A program made the position numbers and the translations under genes. A stretch of 5,145 bases of DNA from Candidatus Margulisiibacteriota bacterium. Its GTDB lineage: Bacteria > Margulisbacteria > Termititenacia > Termititenacales > Termititenacaceae. Where the stretch lies: positions 1 through 5,145 of the forward strand of contig JAISEH010000100.1 of the NCBI GenBank assembly GCA_031264205.1, in the 5' to 3' direction. The notes below the pieces were generated by a model. It had not been told where the DNA came from, made no database searches, and saw only the letters and a list, made by a program, of their open reading frames with translations. Of the stretch, positions 1-5,145 are shown piece by piece. The stretch's first letter is position 1. Each line of letters begins with the position of its first letter.

Positions 1-540
1 TCCGGTCAAAAACTTTTGAACGTCCGCGGAAATTTTAGTCTCCGCGCCAGTAATGCCACGGCGCAGAGAAACATAGATTTTTTTATAAGGTTTCAACAGC
101 GCCAACCGGTCAGACGGCATACCGACCACAGCCACCGGCACCGGCGCGATGCCGTGCCGCAGGGACAAGCTGTAAAAATCTTCTTCATCTTCCAGCGGCA
201 GATCCGGCACGATCAAACCCTCCACACCGGCTTTTTTCAAATCGACAATGTATTTTTTAATTCCGTAGCGGTAGGGAATATTCGCGTAAGTCATCACAAA
301 TATTCTTTGAAATCCGGCCTGTCGCGCGGCGCGGATATATTGAAAAATATCCCGGACTTTGAAACCGCCGCGCACCGCGGTCTCGCTGGCCAGCGTGATC
401 GCCGGGCCGTCGGCTGTCGGGTCGGAAAAAGGTATTTGGATCTCCAGTATTTCCGCGCCGCCGCCGTGCAATGCCCGCGCCGCCGCCGCAAAACCTTCCA
501 GCGAGGGAAAACCGGCAACTAAATGCACCATCAAGCGCAT
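1..540 (-). CDS. trpA: Tryptophan synthase alpha chain, C-terminus cut by window edge
   Basis: This is the TIM-barrel subunit that cleaves indole-3-glycerol phosphate to indole and glyceraldehyde-3-phosphate and passes indole to TrpB. The visible part is 180 residues of a usual ~250-270, and the frame is open to the left edge. Family motifs seen are LVAGFPSLE (7-15), EIQIPFSDP (33-41) with DGP (44-46), MTYANI (83-88), GLIVPDLP (108-115) and RRGITG (160-165). By family alignment E33 and D44 are the catalytic Glu and Asp (E. coli Glu49 and Asp60). The ATG at 540 is chosen because GGAG lies 5 bases upstream and the product then begins MRLMVHLVAGFP, like a TrpA subgroup starting M(K/R)LM.H.VAGYP. 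A second in-frame ATG at 531 forms TGATG with the trpB stop but is 14 bases from that GGAG. The start overlaps trpB by 10 bases. The usual APTTP-like segment reads VVGMPSD (138-144). The family call is firm. Confidence 0.96.
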   Translation of the reverse strand, partial: MRLMVHLVAGFPSLEGFAAAARALHGGGAEILEIQIPFSDPTADGPAITLASETAVRGGFKVRDIFQYIRAARQAGFQRIFVMTYANIPYRYGIKKYIVDLKKAGVEGLIVPDLPLEDEEDFYSLSLRHGIAPVPVAVVGMPSDRLALLKPYKKIYVSLRRGITGAETKISADVQKFLTG

Positions 541-1751
541 AAACGCTCCGTTTCCTGCCGCAAAAATTCCGTCCATTCTTTTTTGTAAAGCGCGGCGGCG
601 GTGATAAAAATATCCTTGTCGCCGCGGCCAGACATATTGATAATAGCAATTTTATTTTTAGGCAAACGCGGTATTATTTTCAGCGCGGCGGCGGCGGCGT
701 GCGCGGACTCCAGCGCGAATAATAATCCTTCCGTCCGCGCCAGATATTGATAGGCTTTTAAAACTTCTTTGTCGCTGGCCGTGGTGAATTCCACGCGACC
801 GGTCTCAGCCAGCGCGGCCAGCTCCGGCCCGATGCCGGTGTAATCCAATCCTGCGGAAATAGAATGGGTAGCCATGACCTGCCCGTCGTCCGTCTGCACA
901 AAACGCGATTTGTAGCCTTCGATAATCCCGACCGGACTGCGCGAGCAAATGCGCGAGGCGTGCTGACCGGCCTTTTTGCCGAGTCCGCCAGCCTCGACGG
1001 CAATGAGCCGGACTTTTTTCTCCGCGATGAACGGCGCGAACATACCGAGTGAATTGGAGCCGCCGCCGCAACAGGCGATCAAAACATCAGGCAATTTTTT
1101 TTCTTTTTTTAATAATTGTTGTTTTATTTCATGACCGATAACGCTCTGAAAAAATCGCACTATATCAGGATACGGATACGGCCCCAGCGCCGAGCCGATC
1201 AAATAATGCGTGTCGGCCGCGCGCGCCGTCCAGTTTTTGAGACAGGCGTTCACGGCATCCTTGAGCGTGCGCGTGCCGTCGTTAACGATGTGGACTTGCG
1301 CGCCGTATTGTTTCATCAAAAAAACATTCGGCTGCTGACGCGCCGCGTCGATCGCGCCCATGAATATTTCACAGTTCAGTCCCAGCCGCGCGCAGGCGGC
1401 GGCGGTAGCCACGCCATGCTGTCCCGCGCCGGTTTCAGCGATGACATATTTTTTGCCCATTTTTTTCACAAGCAGCGCCTGCCCCAGCGCATTGTTGATC
1501 TTGTGCGCGCCGGTATTGGCCAGACCTTCTAGCTTGATGTAGGTTTTCGCGCCTTTTAATTCGCGCGTCAGATTTTCGGCATAGAGGAGCGGCGTTGGCC
1601 GGCCGGCATAATTGGCCAGCAAATCCGCGTACTCCGCCAGAAAATTTTTGTCCCGGCTATATCTGGTAAAAGCCGCGGCCAGCTCGTCCAACGCTGGACG
1701 CAAAACTTCGCCGACATATTGACCGCCGTATTGTCCAAAATATTTAGGCAC
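531..1751 (-). CDS. trpB: Tryptophan synthase beta chain
   Basis: This PLP enzyme condenses indole with L-serine to give L-tryptophan, in the cytosolic alpha2-beta2 complex with TrpA encoded next door. At 406 residues it is full length and of the TrpB1 type that normally pairs with TrpA. Motifs in order: FGQYGGQYV (5-13), GRPTPL (50-55), NTGAHKINN (79-87) with K84 as the expected PLP lysine, ETGAGQHG (106-113) with catalytic E106, RQQPNVF (138-144), LGPYPYP (189-195), phosphate-binding GGGSN (229-233), the SISAGLDYTGIGPE segment, and SGRGDKD (374-380), whose Ser contacts the PLP ring. The start is GTG at 1751, supported by GAGGTG 4 bases upstream and by the normal TrpB N-terminus. The gene overlaps trpCF by 8 bases. 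The segment before the lysine reads KLEGLANTGAHK where the common form is K.EDL.HTGAHK, so an Asp and a His are replaced. Confidence 0.98.
   Translation of the reverse strand: MPKYFGQYGGQYVGEVLRPALDELAAAFTRYSRDKNFLAEYADLLANYAGRPTPLLYAENLTRELKGAKTYIKLEGLANTGAHKINNALGQALLVKKMGKKYVIAETGAGQHGVATAAACARLGLNCEIFMGAIDAARQQPNVFLMKQYGAQVHIVNDGTRTLKDAVNACLKNWTARAADTHYLIGSALGPYPYPDIVRFFQSVIGHEIKQQLLKKEKKLPDVLIACCGGGSNSLGMFAPFIAEKKVRLIAVEAGGLGKKAGQHASRICSRSPVGIIEGYKSRFVQTDDGQVMATHSISAGLDYTGIGPELAALAETGRVEFTTASDKEVLKAYQYLARTEGLLFALESAHAAAAALKIIPRLPKNKIAIINMSGRGDKDIFITAAALYKKEWTEFLRQETERLCA
541..553 (-). other. Small inverted repeat enclosing the trpA Shine-Dalgarno
   Basis: On the transcribed strand AAACG and CGTTT are complementary around a GAG loop, directly abutting the trpA ATG. 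The GGAG core is therefore partly stem and partly loop. Five base pairs, three of them A-U, make a weak structure that may be coincidental. Confidence 0.35.
546..549 (-). promoter_or_regulatory. Ribosome-binding site of trpA
   Basis: GGAG lies 5 bases before the ATG at 540-538 and favours it over the in-frame ATG at 531-529, which is 14 bases away. It is flanked by the arms of a small inverted repeat (541-553). Confidence 0.7.
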
Positions 1752-3096
1752 GCGCCACCTCTCGCAAGAATAATTTTATTTTCCGCGCGTCTTTCTGTCC
1801 AATGCTTTTTTCCAAGCCCGAACTGACATCGACCAACCCCGGCTGTATTTTTTTGATAAGACCGCGCACGTTTTGCGGAGTGAGACCGCCGGCCAGCCAC
1901 TGGCCATAAATATGTTTGTGTTCCCGCGCCGGAATCTGTCTGCCCGCGCGCATGGATTTGGTTTTCGGCGCGTCGTAAAGCGTGACCGGCAAAGCGCGCC
2001 GGCGCGGATCGGTGGTGATCAAGTAAGCGTTTCCGGCCAGAGCGTAAATATCTGCCTCATTATAAGTCTGCGCCGCGTCGAGCAGTCCGGCGCGCAGCAG
2101 TTTTTTTATTTCCGGCGTGACTTTTTTAACCACAGCCACTTTTAAAATTTTCACATTTTTGACCGCGCGCAGTAATTTTTCGTCCGCGCCGCGCGGCGAT
2201 TCCGGCACAAAAACAAAACCGGCAAGATCCGCGCCAGCCCGGACAGCTAATTCCACATCGGCTTTATTGGTTAAGCCACAGATTTTAACGTAAACATTTT
2301 TTTTAACGGCGTAAAGTTTGGTGAAAAAATTTGGTTTTTGTTTAGCACCGCGCCGGACAGCGTTCACGAAATTGCGGACAGTCTGCACTCTTTTGGCCGC
2401 TTTGACCACCGCCTCGCCGATCAGCGCGGCGCAAAACCCCGCGTTGCCAATAATTTCCAGCAAATAAGCGCTGTCCACGCCTGACTCGTACACCGCCGGA
2501 ATATTTTTCGGAATATATGATTTCAAGCGCAACGGCTGATCGGGTTGAATGTGAAAAGTTTTTAAATCACGAGAATTGATGCCTATAGCGTCAGGCGGAT
2601 TTTTTAACCGCAAAATTCTCTGCAAAGACCGCAGGCTGTAAGCCTCGCCCAAAACCTGCAATTTATATTTATGCGCCTCATCGATCAGCTCCTGCAAAAG
2701 TTTGTCGGGCAAAATTTCCGCGATCAGCAGTACCGCGTCCGCACCGGCTTGATAGGCCTGCGCTATATCCGCGCGGCAAAATAAAAAATCTTTGCGCAAA
2801 AAAGCGCAGCGCGGATATTTTTGTTTGAGTTCATACAAATCCCGCAGCGAGCCGCGAAAATAATTTTGCTCGGTCAGGACGGAAAAATTGCGGACACCGG
2901 CGGCGTAATAATCCTGTGCTAACTCCATATGAGAACAAACGCTGATTTTTTTCTGCGTCGGCGAAGCACGTTTGAACTCCGTAATGATAAAAGGTTTTGG
3001 ACCAAAAAACGGCACCAGTGGAACGTCACGTGGCGGAAAATCATAGAGCCGAAAAGTCCGGCGCCGCGCGGCGACTATCTTCTCCAGAATATTCAT
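1744..3096 (-). CDS. trpCF: Bifunctional indole-3-glycerol phosphate synthase / phosphoribosylanthranilate isomerase (TrpC-TrpF fusion)
   Basis: One 450-residue chain carries two successive steps: the TrpF domain turns phosphoribosylanthranilate into CdRP, and the TrpC domain closes CdRP to indole-3-glycerol phosphate. The length is near the E. coli fusion. The TrpC domain (about 1-232) has TEFKRASP (39-46), SVLTE (72-76), LRKDF (100-104), GADAVLLI (118-125), GINSRDL (172-178), YESGV (203-207) and LIGEAVV (225-231). By alignment to the Sulfolobus enzyme the catalytic set E40, K42, K102, E151, N174, E204 and S205 is complete. Its N-terminus is about ten residues short. After a linker (about 233-267) the TrpF domain has KICGLT (271-276, catalytic C273), GFVFVPESPR (293-302), YDA (374-376, likely general acid D375), LAGGLTP (401-407) and DVSSGLE (423-429). 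TrpF is degenerate: the usual QLHG reads QTYN (343-346) and the GG(T/S)G loop after the Asp is not recognisable. The ATG at 3096 shares one base with the trpGD stop and has no Shine-Dalgarno. Confidence 0.96.
   Translation of the reverse strand: MNILEKIVAARRRTFRLYDFPPRDVPLVPFFGPKPFIITEFKRASPTQKKISVCSHMELAQDYYAAGVRNFSVLTEQNYFRGSLRDLYELKQKYPRCAFLRKDFLFCRADIAQAYQAGADAVLLIAEILPDKLLQELIDEAHKYKLQVLGEAYSLRSLQRILRLKNPPDAIGINSRDLKTFHIQPDQPLRLKSYIPKNIPAVYESGVDSAYLLEIIGNAGFCAALIGEAVVKAAKRVQTVRNFVNAVRRGAKQKPNFFTKLYAVKKNVYVKICGLTNKADVELAVRAGADLAGFVFVPESPRGADEKLLRAVKNVKILKVAVVKKVTPEIKKLLRAGLLDAAQTYNEADIYALAGNAYLITTDPRRRALPVTLYDAPKTKSMRAGRQIPAREHKHIYGQWLAGGLTPQNVRGLIKKIQPGLVDVSSGLEKSIGQKDARKIKLFLREVARA
1756..1761 (-). 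promoter_or_regulatory. Ribosome-binding site deciding the GTG start of trpB
   Basis: GAGGTG on the transcribed strand matches the anti-Shine-Dalgarno over six bases and lies 4 bases before the GTG at 1751-1749. It is within the last codons of trpCF (Glu-Val). It supports GTG as the trpB start, since no ATG is available nearby in that frame. Confidence 0.75.
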
Positions 3097-4685
3097 TAGC
3101 GCAGCCGATCTACGCAGTCGGTTAATTTGCGTTCCTCAAGATCGCGCGACACTTTGGCATAGCCGGAGCGGATAGTTTTTACTTTGCCGAGCAAATACAG
3201 CGCGGCGCCGGCGTTTAAAGCCACGGCCGCGGTCAGCGCTTTGTCTTTGCGCGTTTTGACGCCGTGCCGTAAAATTTGCAAAAACATTTCCGCGTTTTGC
3301 CGGGCTGTGCCGCCGCGCAAATCCTCGCCTTTAAAACCTTTGATGCCGAAATCTTGAGGGTCTAGTTTGTAGGTTTTTATTTTTCCGGCGGCGGTCAATT
3401 CGCGGACCTGTGTCTTGCCGCAAATGCTTATTTCGTCGATGCCGGATTCCGCGTGCACGACCAAAGCGCGTTTTAAGCCCAGCTTTTTCAGGGTCTGAAT
3501 AAATAAATCCAGCAAGGACGGATCGTAAACTCCGATCATTTGATAACCGGCCTGCAAAGGATTGATCAACGGCCCCAGCAAATTGAACACTGTGCGGAAT
3601 TTAACTTCTTGCCGCACACGGCCGACATATTTCATCGCCGGGTGATAAAGCGGCGCGAAGAAAAACGCGAAATTATTCTGGCGCAGACTTTTTAAATTGG
3701 CGGCCAGATCGCCGTCAGTTTTGATCTGCAAAGCCTGCAAAAAATCAAAACTGCCCGAGGACGAAGTAAAAGCGCGGTTGCCGTGTTTAGCGACTGGCGC
3801 GCCGTAATGCGCGCAAATCAGCGCCGAAGCGCTGGATATATTAAAAGTATGCTGTCCGTCTCCACCGGTGCCGACAATGTCCAGCGCGTCTGACCTTTTT
3901 TGTTTGCTGGTCATTTTCTGGCGCATCGCCAGCGCAAAACCGGACAATTCCTCCGGTGAAATTCCTTTGACCGCGTATCCGCCCAGAAAAGCGCCCAGCT
4001 GGCTGTCCGATAATTCGCCGTCCGTTATTTCGTCCATAATTACAGCCGCTTCTTTCTGTGTCAGGCTGACGCCCAAAGACAGCTTACGCAACAGCGGCAA
4101 TTTTTGCGAACCGGCGCGTTTGTATTTGAGGAAATTTTCCAGCAGTTTCAAACCCTGCTCGGCGCCAAAAGATTCGGGGTGAAATTGCACGCCCTCGATT
4201 TGATATTTTTTGTGGCGCACCGCCATGACAGCTTGATCGCGCGCCGCGAAAGCAGTGGCTTCCAAACAATCCGGCATTTTGGCCGGATCAGCGATCAGCG
4301 AATGATAACGCACCACCGTCAAGCCCTGTTTAAGATTGCGGAACACACCACCCTCGTCATGCTGAATAGTGTCGGTCTTGCCGTGAACGATTTGTTTCGC
4401 GCCGATAATTTTTCCGCCAAAAGCTTCGACTATCGCCTGATGTCCCAGACACACGCCGAGTATTGGAATTTTTCCGGCAAAATGCTGCACCGCCTTGACG
4501 CTGAGGCCAGCCTGCGCCGGATTGCCAGGACCGGGTGAGATAACAATATGCGAGGGTTTCATTTTTTCGATTTCCGCCAACGTCAGCGCGTCATTACGCA
4601 CAGTCCTGACAGTCTGTCCCAGCATTTGCAAATACTGCGCCAGATTGTACGTAAAAGAATCGTAATTATCGATGAGCAAAATCAT
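3096..4685 (-). CDS. trpGD: Fused anthranilate synthase glutaminase / anthranilate phosphoribosyltransferase (TrpG-TrpD)
   Basis: The N-terminal class I glutamine amidotransferase supplies ammonia to TrpE for anthranilate synthesis. The C-terminal domain transfers phosphoribosyl from PRPP to anthranilate. The 529 residues are close to the E. coli fusion. TrpG (about 1-188) shows DNYDSFTYNL (6-15), SPGPGNP (50-56), GVCLGHQAI (77-85) and GVQFHPES (165-172); the catalytic triad C79, H169 and E171 is complete. TrpD (about 198-529) shows DIVGTGGDG (269-277), FNISSASA (281-288), KHGNR (300-304), GRVRQE (355-360) with R358 at the anthranilate-binding Arg, RTVFNLLGPLINP (364-376) and GIDEIS (415-420), whose D417-E418 bind metal-PRPP. 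The ATG at 4685 overlaps the trpE stop as ATGA and has GGGAG 7 bases upstream. The opening ILLIDNYDSFTYNL is the general TrpG/PabA form rather than an obviously enteric one. The chain contains no tryptophan. Confidence 0.98.
   Translation of the reverse strand: MILLIDNYDSFTYNLAQYLQMLGQTVRTVRNDALTLAEIEKMKPSHIVISPGPGNPAQAGLSVKAVQHFAGKIPILGVCLGHQAIVEAFGGKIIGAKQIVHGKTDTIQHDEGGVFRNLKQGLTVVRYHSLIADPAKMPDCLEATAFAARDQAVMAVRHKKYQIEGVQFHPESFGAEQGLKLLENFLKYKRAGSQKLPLLRKLSLGVSLTQKEAAVIMDEITDGELSDSQLGAFLGGYAVKGISPEELSGFALAMRQKMTSKQKRSDALDIVGTGGDGQHTFNISSASALICAHYGAPVAKHGNRAFTSSSGSFDFLQALQIKTDGDLAANLKSLRQNNFAFFFAPLYHPAMKYVGRVRQEVKFRTVFNLLGPLINPLQAGYQMIGVYDPSLLDLFIQTLKKLGLKRALVVHAESGIDEISICGKTQVRELTAAGKIKTYKLDPQDFGIKGFKGEDLRGGTARQNAEMFLQILRHGVKTRKDKALTAAVALNAGAALYLLGKVKTIRSGYAKVSRDLEERKLTDCVDRLR
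3099..3115 (-). other. Short hairpin in place of a Shine-Dalgarno upstream of trpCF
   Basis: The mRNA GCGUAG, AUCGG, CUGCGC can form a 6-bp stem (five Watson-Crick pairs and one G-U) with a 5-base loop, ending two bases before the trpCF ATG. No GGAG or AGG-like sequence is seen in the preceding 30 bases. Combined with the TAATG stop-start overlap, this suggests trpCF is translated by ribosomes ending trpGD. That last step is inference. Confidence 0.45.
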
Positions 4686-5145
4686 AAATCTACTCCCAAA
4701 GCTCGAATGGCCGCGCGAGCTTTGTTCAAAGTTTCGGTATATTCTTTTTCCGGCACAGAATCATAGACAATGCCCGCGCCGGATTGCACGCTGAATTTTT
4801 GCCCCTGATGCAGCACCGCGCGAATGGTGATGCAAGAGTCAAAACTGCCATTCACGTCAAAATAGCCAATGAGTCCGGCGTACGCGCCGCGCCGCGTCGG
4901 TTCCTGCTCGGCGACCAGTTCGATGGCCTTGATTTTGGGCGCGCCGGAAACCGTGCCGGCCGGAAACACGCTCTTGATAATATCCGCGAGGCCAGCGGCT
5001 GGCAGTTTTTGCGCGCGCACTTCGGAAACGATGTGCATAACATAAGCGTAACGTTCGACAAAAAACGAATTAAAAACTTTGACCGAGCCAGGCACAGCGA
5101 TGCGCCCAACATCATTGCGCGCCAGATCAATGAGCATTAAATGTT
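4682..5145 (-). CDS. trpE: Anthranilate synthase component I, C-terminal part only
   Basis: TrpE converts chorismate and ammonia to anthranilate, the committed step, with the TrpG domain encoded directly downstream. The visible 153 complete codons are the end of the chorismate-binding domain; about two thirds of a usual ~460-520 residue protein lie beyond the right edge. Numbering from the first full codon, motifs are HLMLIDLARNDVGR (1-14), VERYAYVMHIVSEV (29-42) with its conserved His, FPAGTVSGAPK (60-70), PTRRGAYAGLIGYFD (82-96), CITIR (104-108) and GAGIVYDSVPEKEY near the C-terminus, which carries a Mg-binding Glu. The relatives PabB and isochorismate synthase share this fold; the neighbours decide for TrpE. 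The N-terminal tryptophan feedback site is outside the window, so allosteric control cannot be judged. The ATG-like codon at 5137 is internal (the MLIDLARND Met), not a start. A hairpin sits in its last codons. Confidence 0.96.
   Translation of the reverse strand, partial: HLMLIDLARNDVGRIAVPGSVKVFNSFFVERYAYVMHIVSEVRAQKLPAAGLADIIKSVFPAGTVSGAPKIKAIELVAEQEPTRRGAYAGLIGYFDVNGSFDSCITIRAVLHQGQKFSVQSGAGIVYDSVPEKEYTETLNKARAAIRALGVDL
4693..4697 (-). promoter_or_regulatory. Ribosome-binding site of trpGD
   Basis: On the transcribed strand GGGAG lies 7 bases before the ATG at 4685-4683, inside the last codons of trpE. The stop and start share ATGA. Good spacing and sequence indicate its own initiation plus coupling to trpE. 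Its first G is also the last base of the 9-bp hairpin just upstream. Confidence 0.8.
4697..4724 (-). other. Perfect 9-bp inverted repeat (mRNA hairpin) at the trpE-trpGD junction
   Basis: The mRNA arms CAAAGCUCG and CGAGCUUUG are exactly complementary and are separated by a 10-base loop. The 3' arm runs directly into the GGGAG of trpGD. No U-run follows, so this is not a typical intrinsic terminator. It lies wholly within trpE coding sequence (residues NKARAAIRALG). A role in translational coupling or mRNA processing is inference. Confidence 0.65.

Noticed and set aside
16..522. Plus-strand open frame (168 codons) opposite trpA.
   Set aside because: The minus-strand frame carries all TrpA motifs; the plus-strand product is Arg/Gln-rich without recognisable domains.
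660..705. GCG/GGC trinucleotide runs (also near 451-490, 591-602 and 1390-1412) that might be microsatellite-like repeats.
   Set aside because: They encode short Ala or Gly runs at conserved positions of TrpB and TrpA using the preferred GCG/GCC codons; no expanded array is present.
1095..1113. A-rich tract in the trpB mRNA (seven A, G, eight A) that fits an A AAA AAA slippery heptamer for -1 frameshifting.
   Set aside because: A -1 shift hits a TGA within six codons and would give a TrpB lacking GGGSN and SGRGDKD. The tract simply encodes KKEKK with the host's AAA preference.
1116..1532. Plus-strand open frame (138 codons) opposite trpB.
   Set aside because: It is a shadow of conserved trpB coding sequence, with an Arg/Ala-rich low-information translation and no family resemblance.
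4104..4538. Long plus-strand open frame (144 codons) opposite trpGD.
   Set aside because: It is antisense to strongly conserved TrpG coding sequence and its product shows no recognisable motif.
4682..4724. Possible intrinsic terminator between trpE and trpGD.
   Set aside because: The hairpin is followed by GGGAGTAGATTT, not a U-run, and the operon continues with an overlapping gene.
1..5145. CRISPR arrays, tRNA or rRNA genes, insertion sequences, trp leader peptide or attenuator.
   Set aside because: Both strands are filled by the five minus-strand genes. No spaced repeats, transposase motifs or RNA gene signatures are seen, and the region upstream of trpE is outside the window.

Overview
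The window is the inside of a bacterial tryptophan biosynthesis operon. Every gene lies on the minus strand, so transcription runs from the right edge (5145) to the left edge (1). In transcription order it holds trpE (3' third only, cut by the right edge), a fused trpG-trpD, a fused trpC-trpF, trpB, and trpA (first 180 codons, cut by the left edge). There is no gene-free DNA: all four junctions overlap, by 4, 1, 8 and 10 bases. Promoter, leader/attenuator and terminator must lie outside the window, and none is visible inside it.

The genes together make L-tryptophan from chorismate. TrpE with the TrpG glutaminase domain makes anthranilate. The TrpD domain adds phosphoribosyl. The TrpF and TrpC domains isomerise and cyclise the product to indole-3-glycerol phosphate. 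TrpA and TrpB convert that to tryptophan. Motifs and catalytic residues are intact almost everywhere. The exception is the TrpF domain, which keeps its catalytic Cys and Asp but has lost other family motifs.

The organism is a bacterium of roughly 50% GC that I cannot place. The gene order and double fusion (E-GD-CF-B-A) match the well-known enteric operon. However, the proteins do not read like enteric ones: the TrpG start, the TrpA N-terminus and TrpB all look different. Codon use is split, with GCG/GCC, CGC and GGC for Ala, Arg and Gly but AAA, TTT, ATT and GAA for Lys, Phe, Ile and Glu. This gives GC-rich words mixed with long A/T runs. An uncultured or under-sampled phylum is possible but is only inference.

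I found no new biological system. The most useful non-obvious signals are a perfect 9-bp hairpin abutting the trpGD ribosome-binding site, smaller hairpins at the trpCF and trpA starts, the degenerate TrpF domain, altered residues next to the TrpB cofactor lysine, and near absence of tryptophan from the encoded enzymes.
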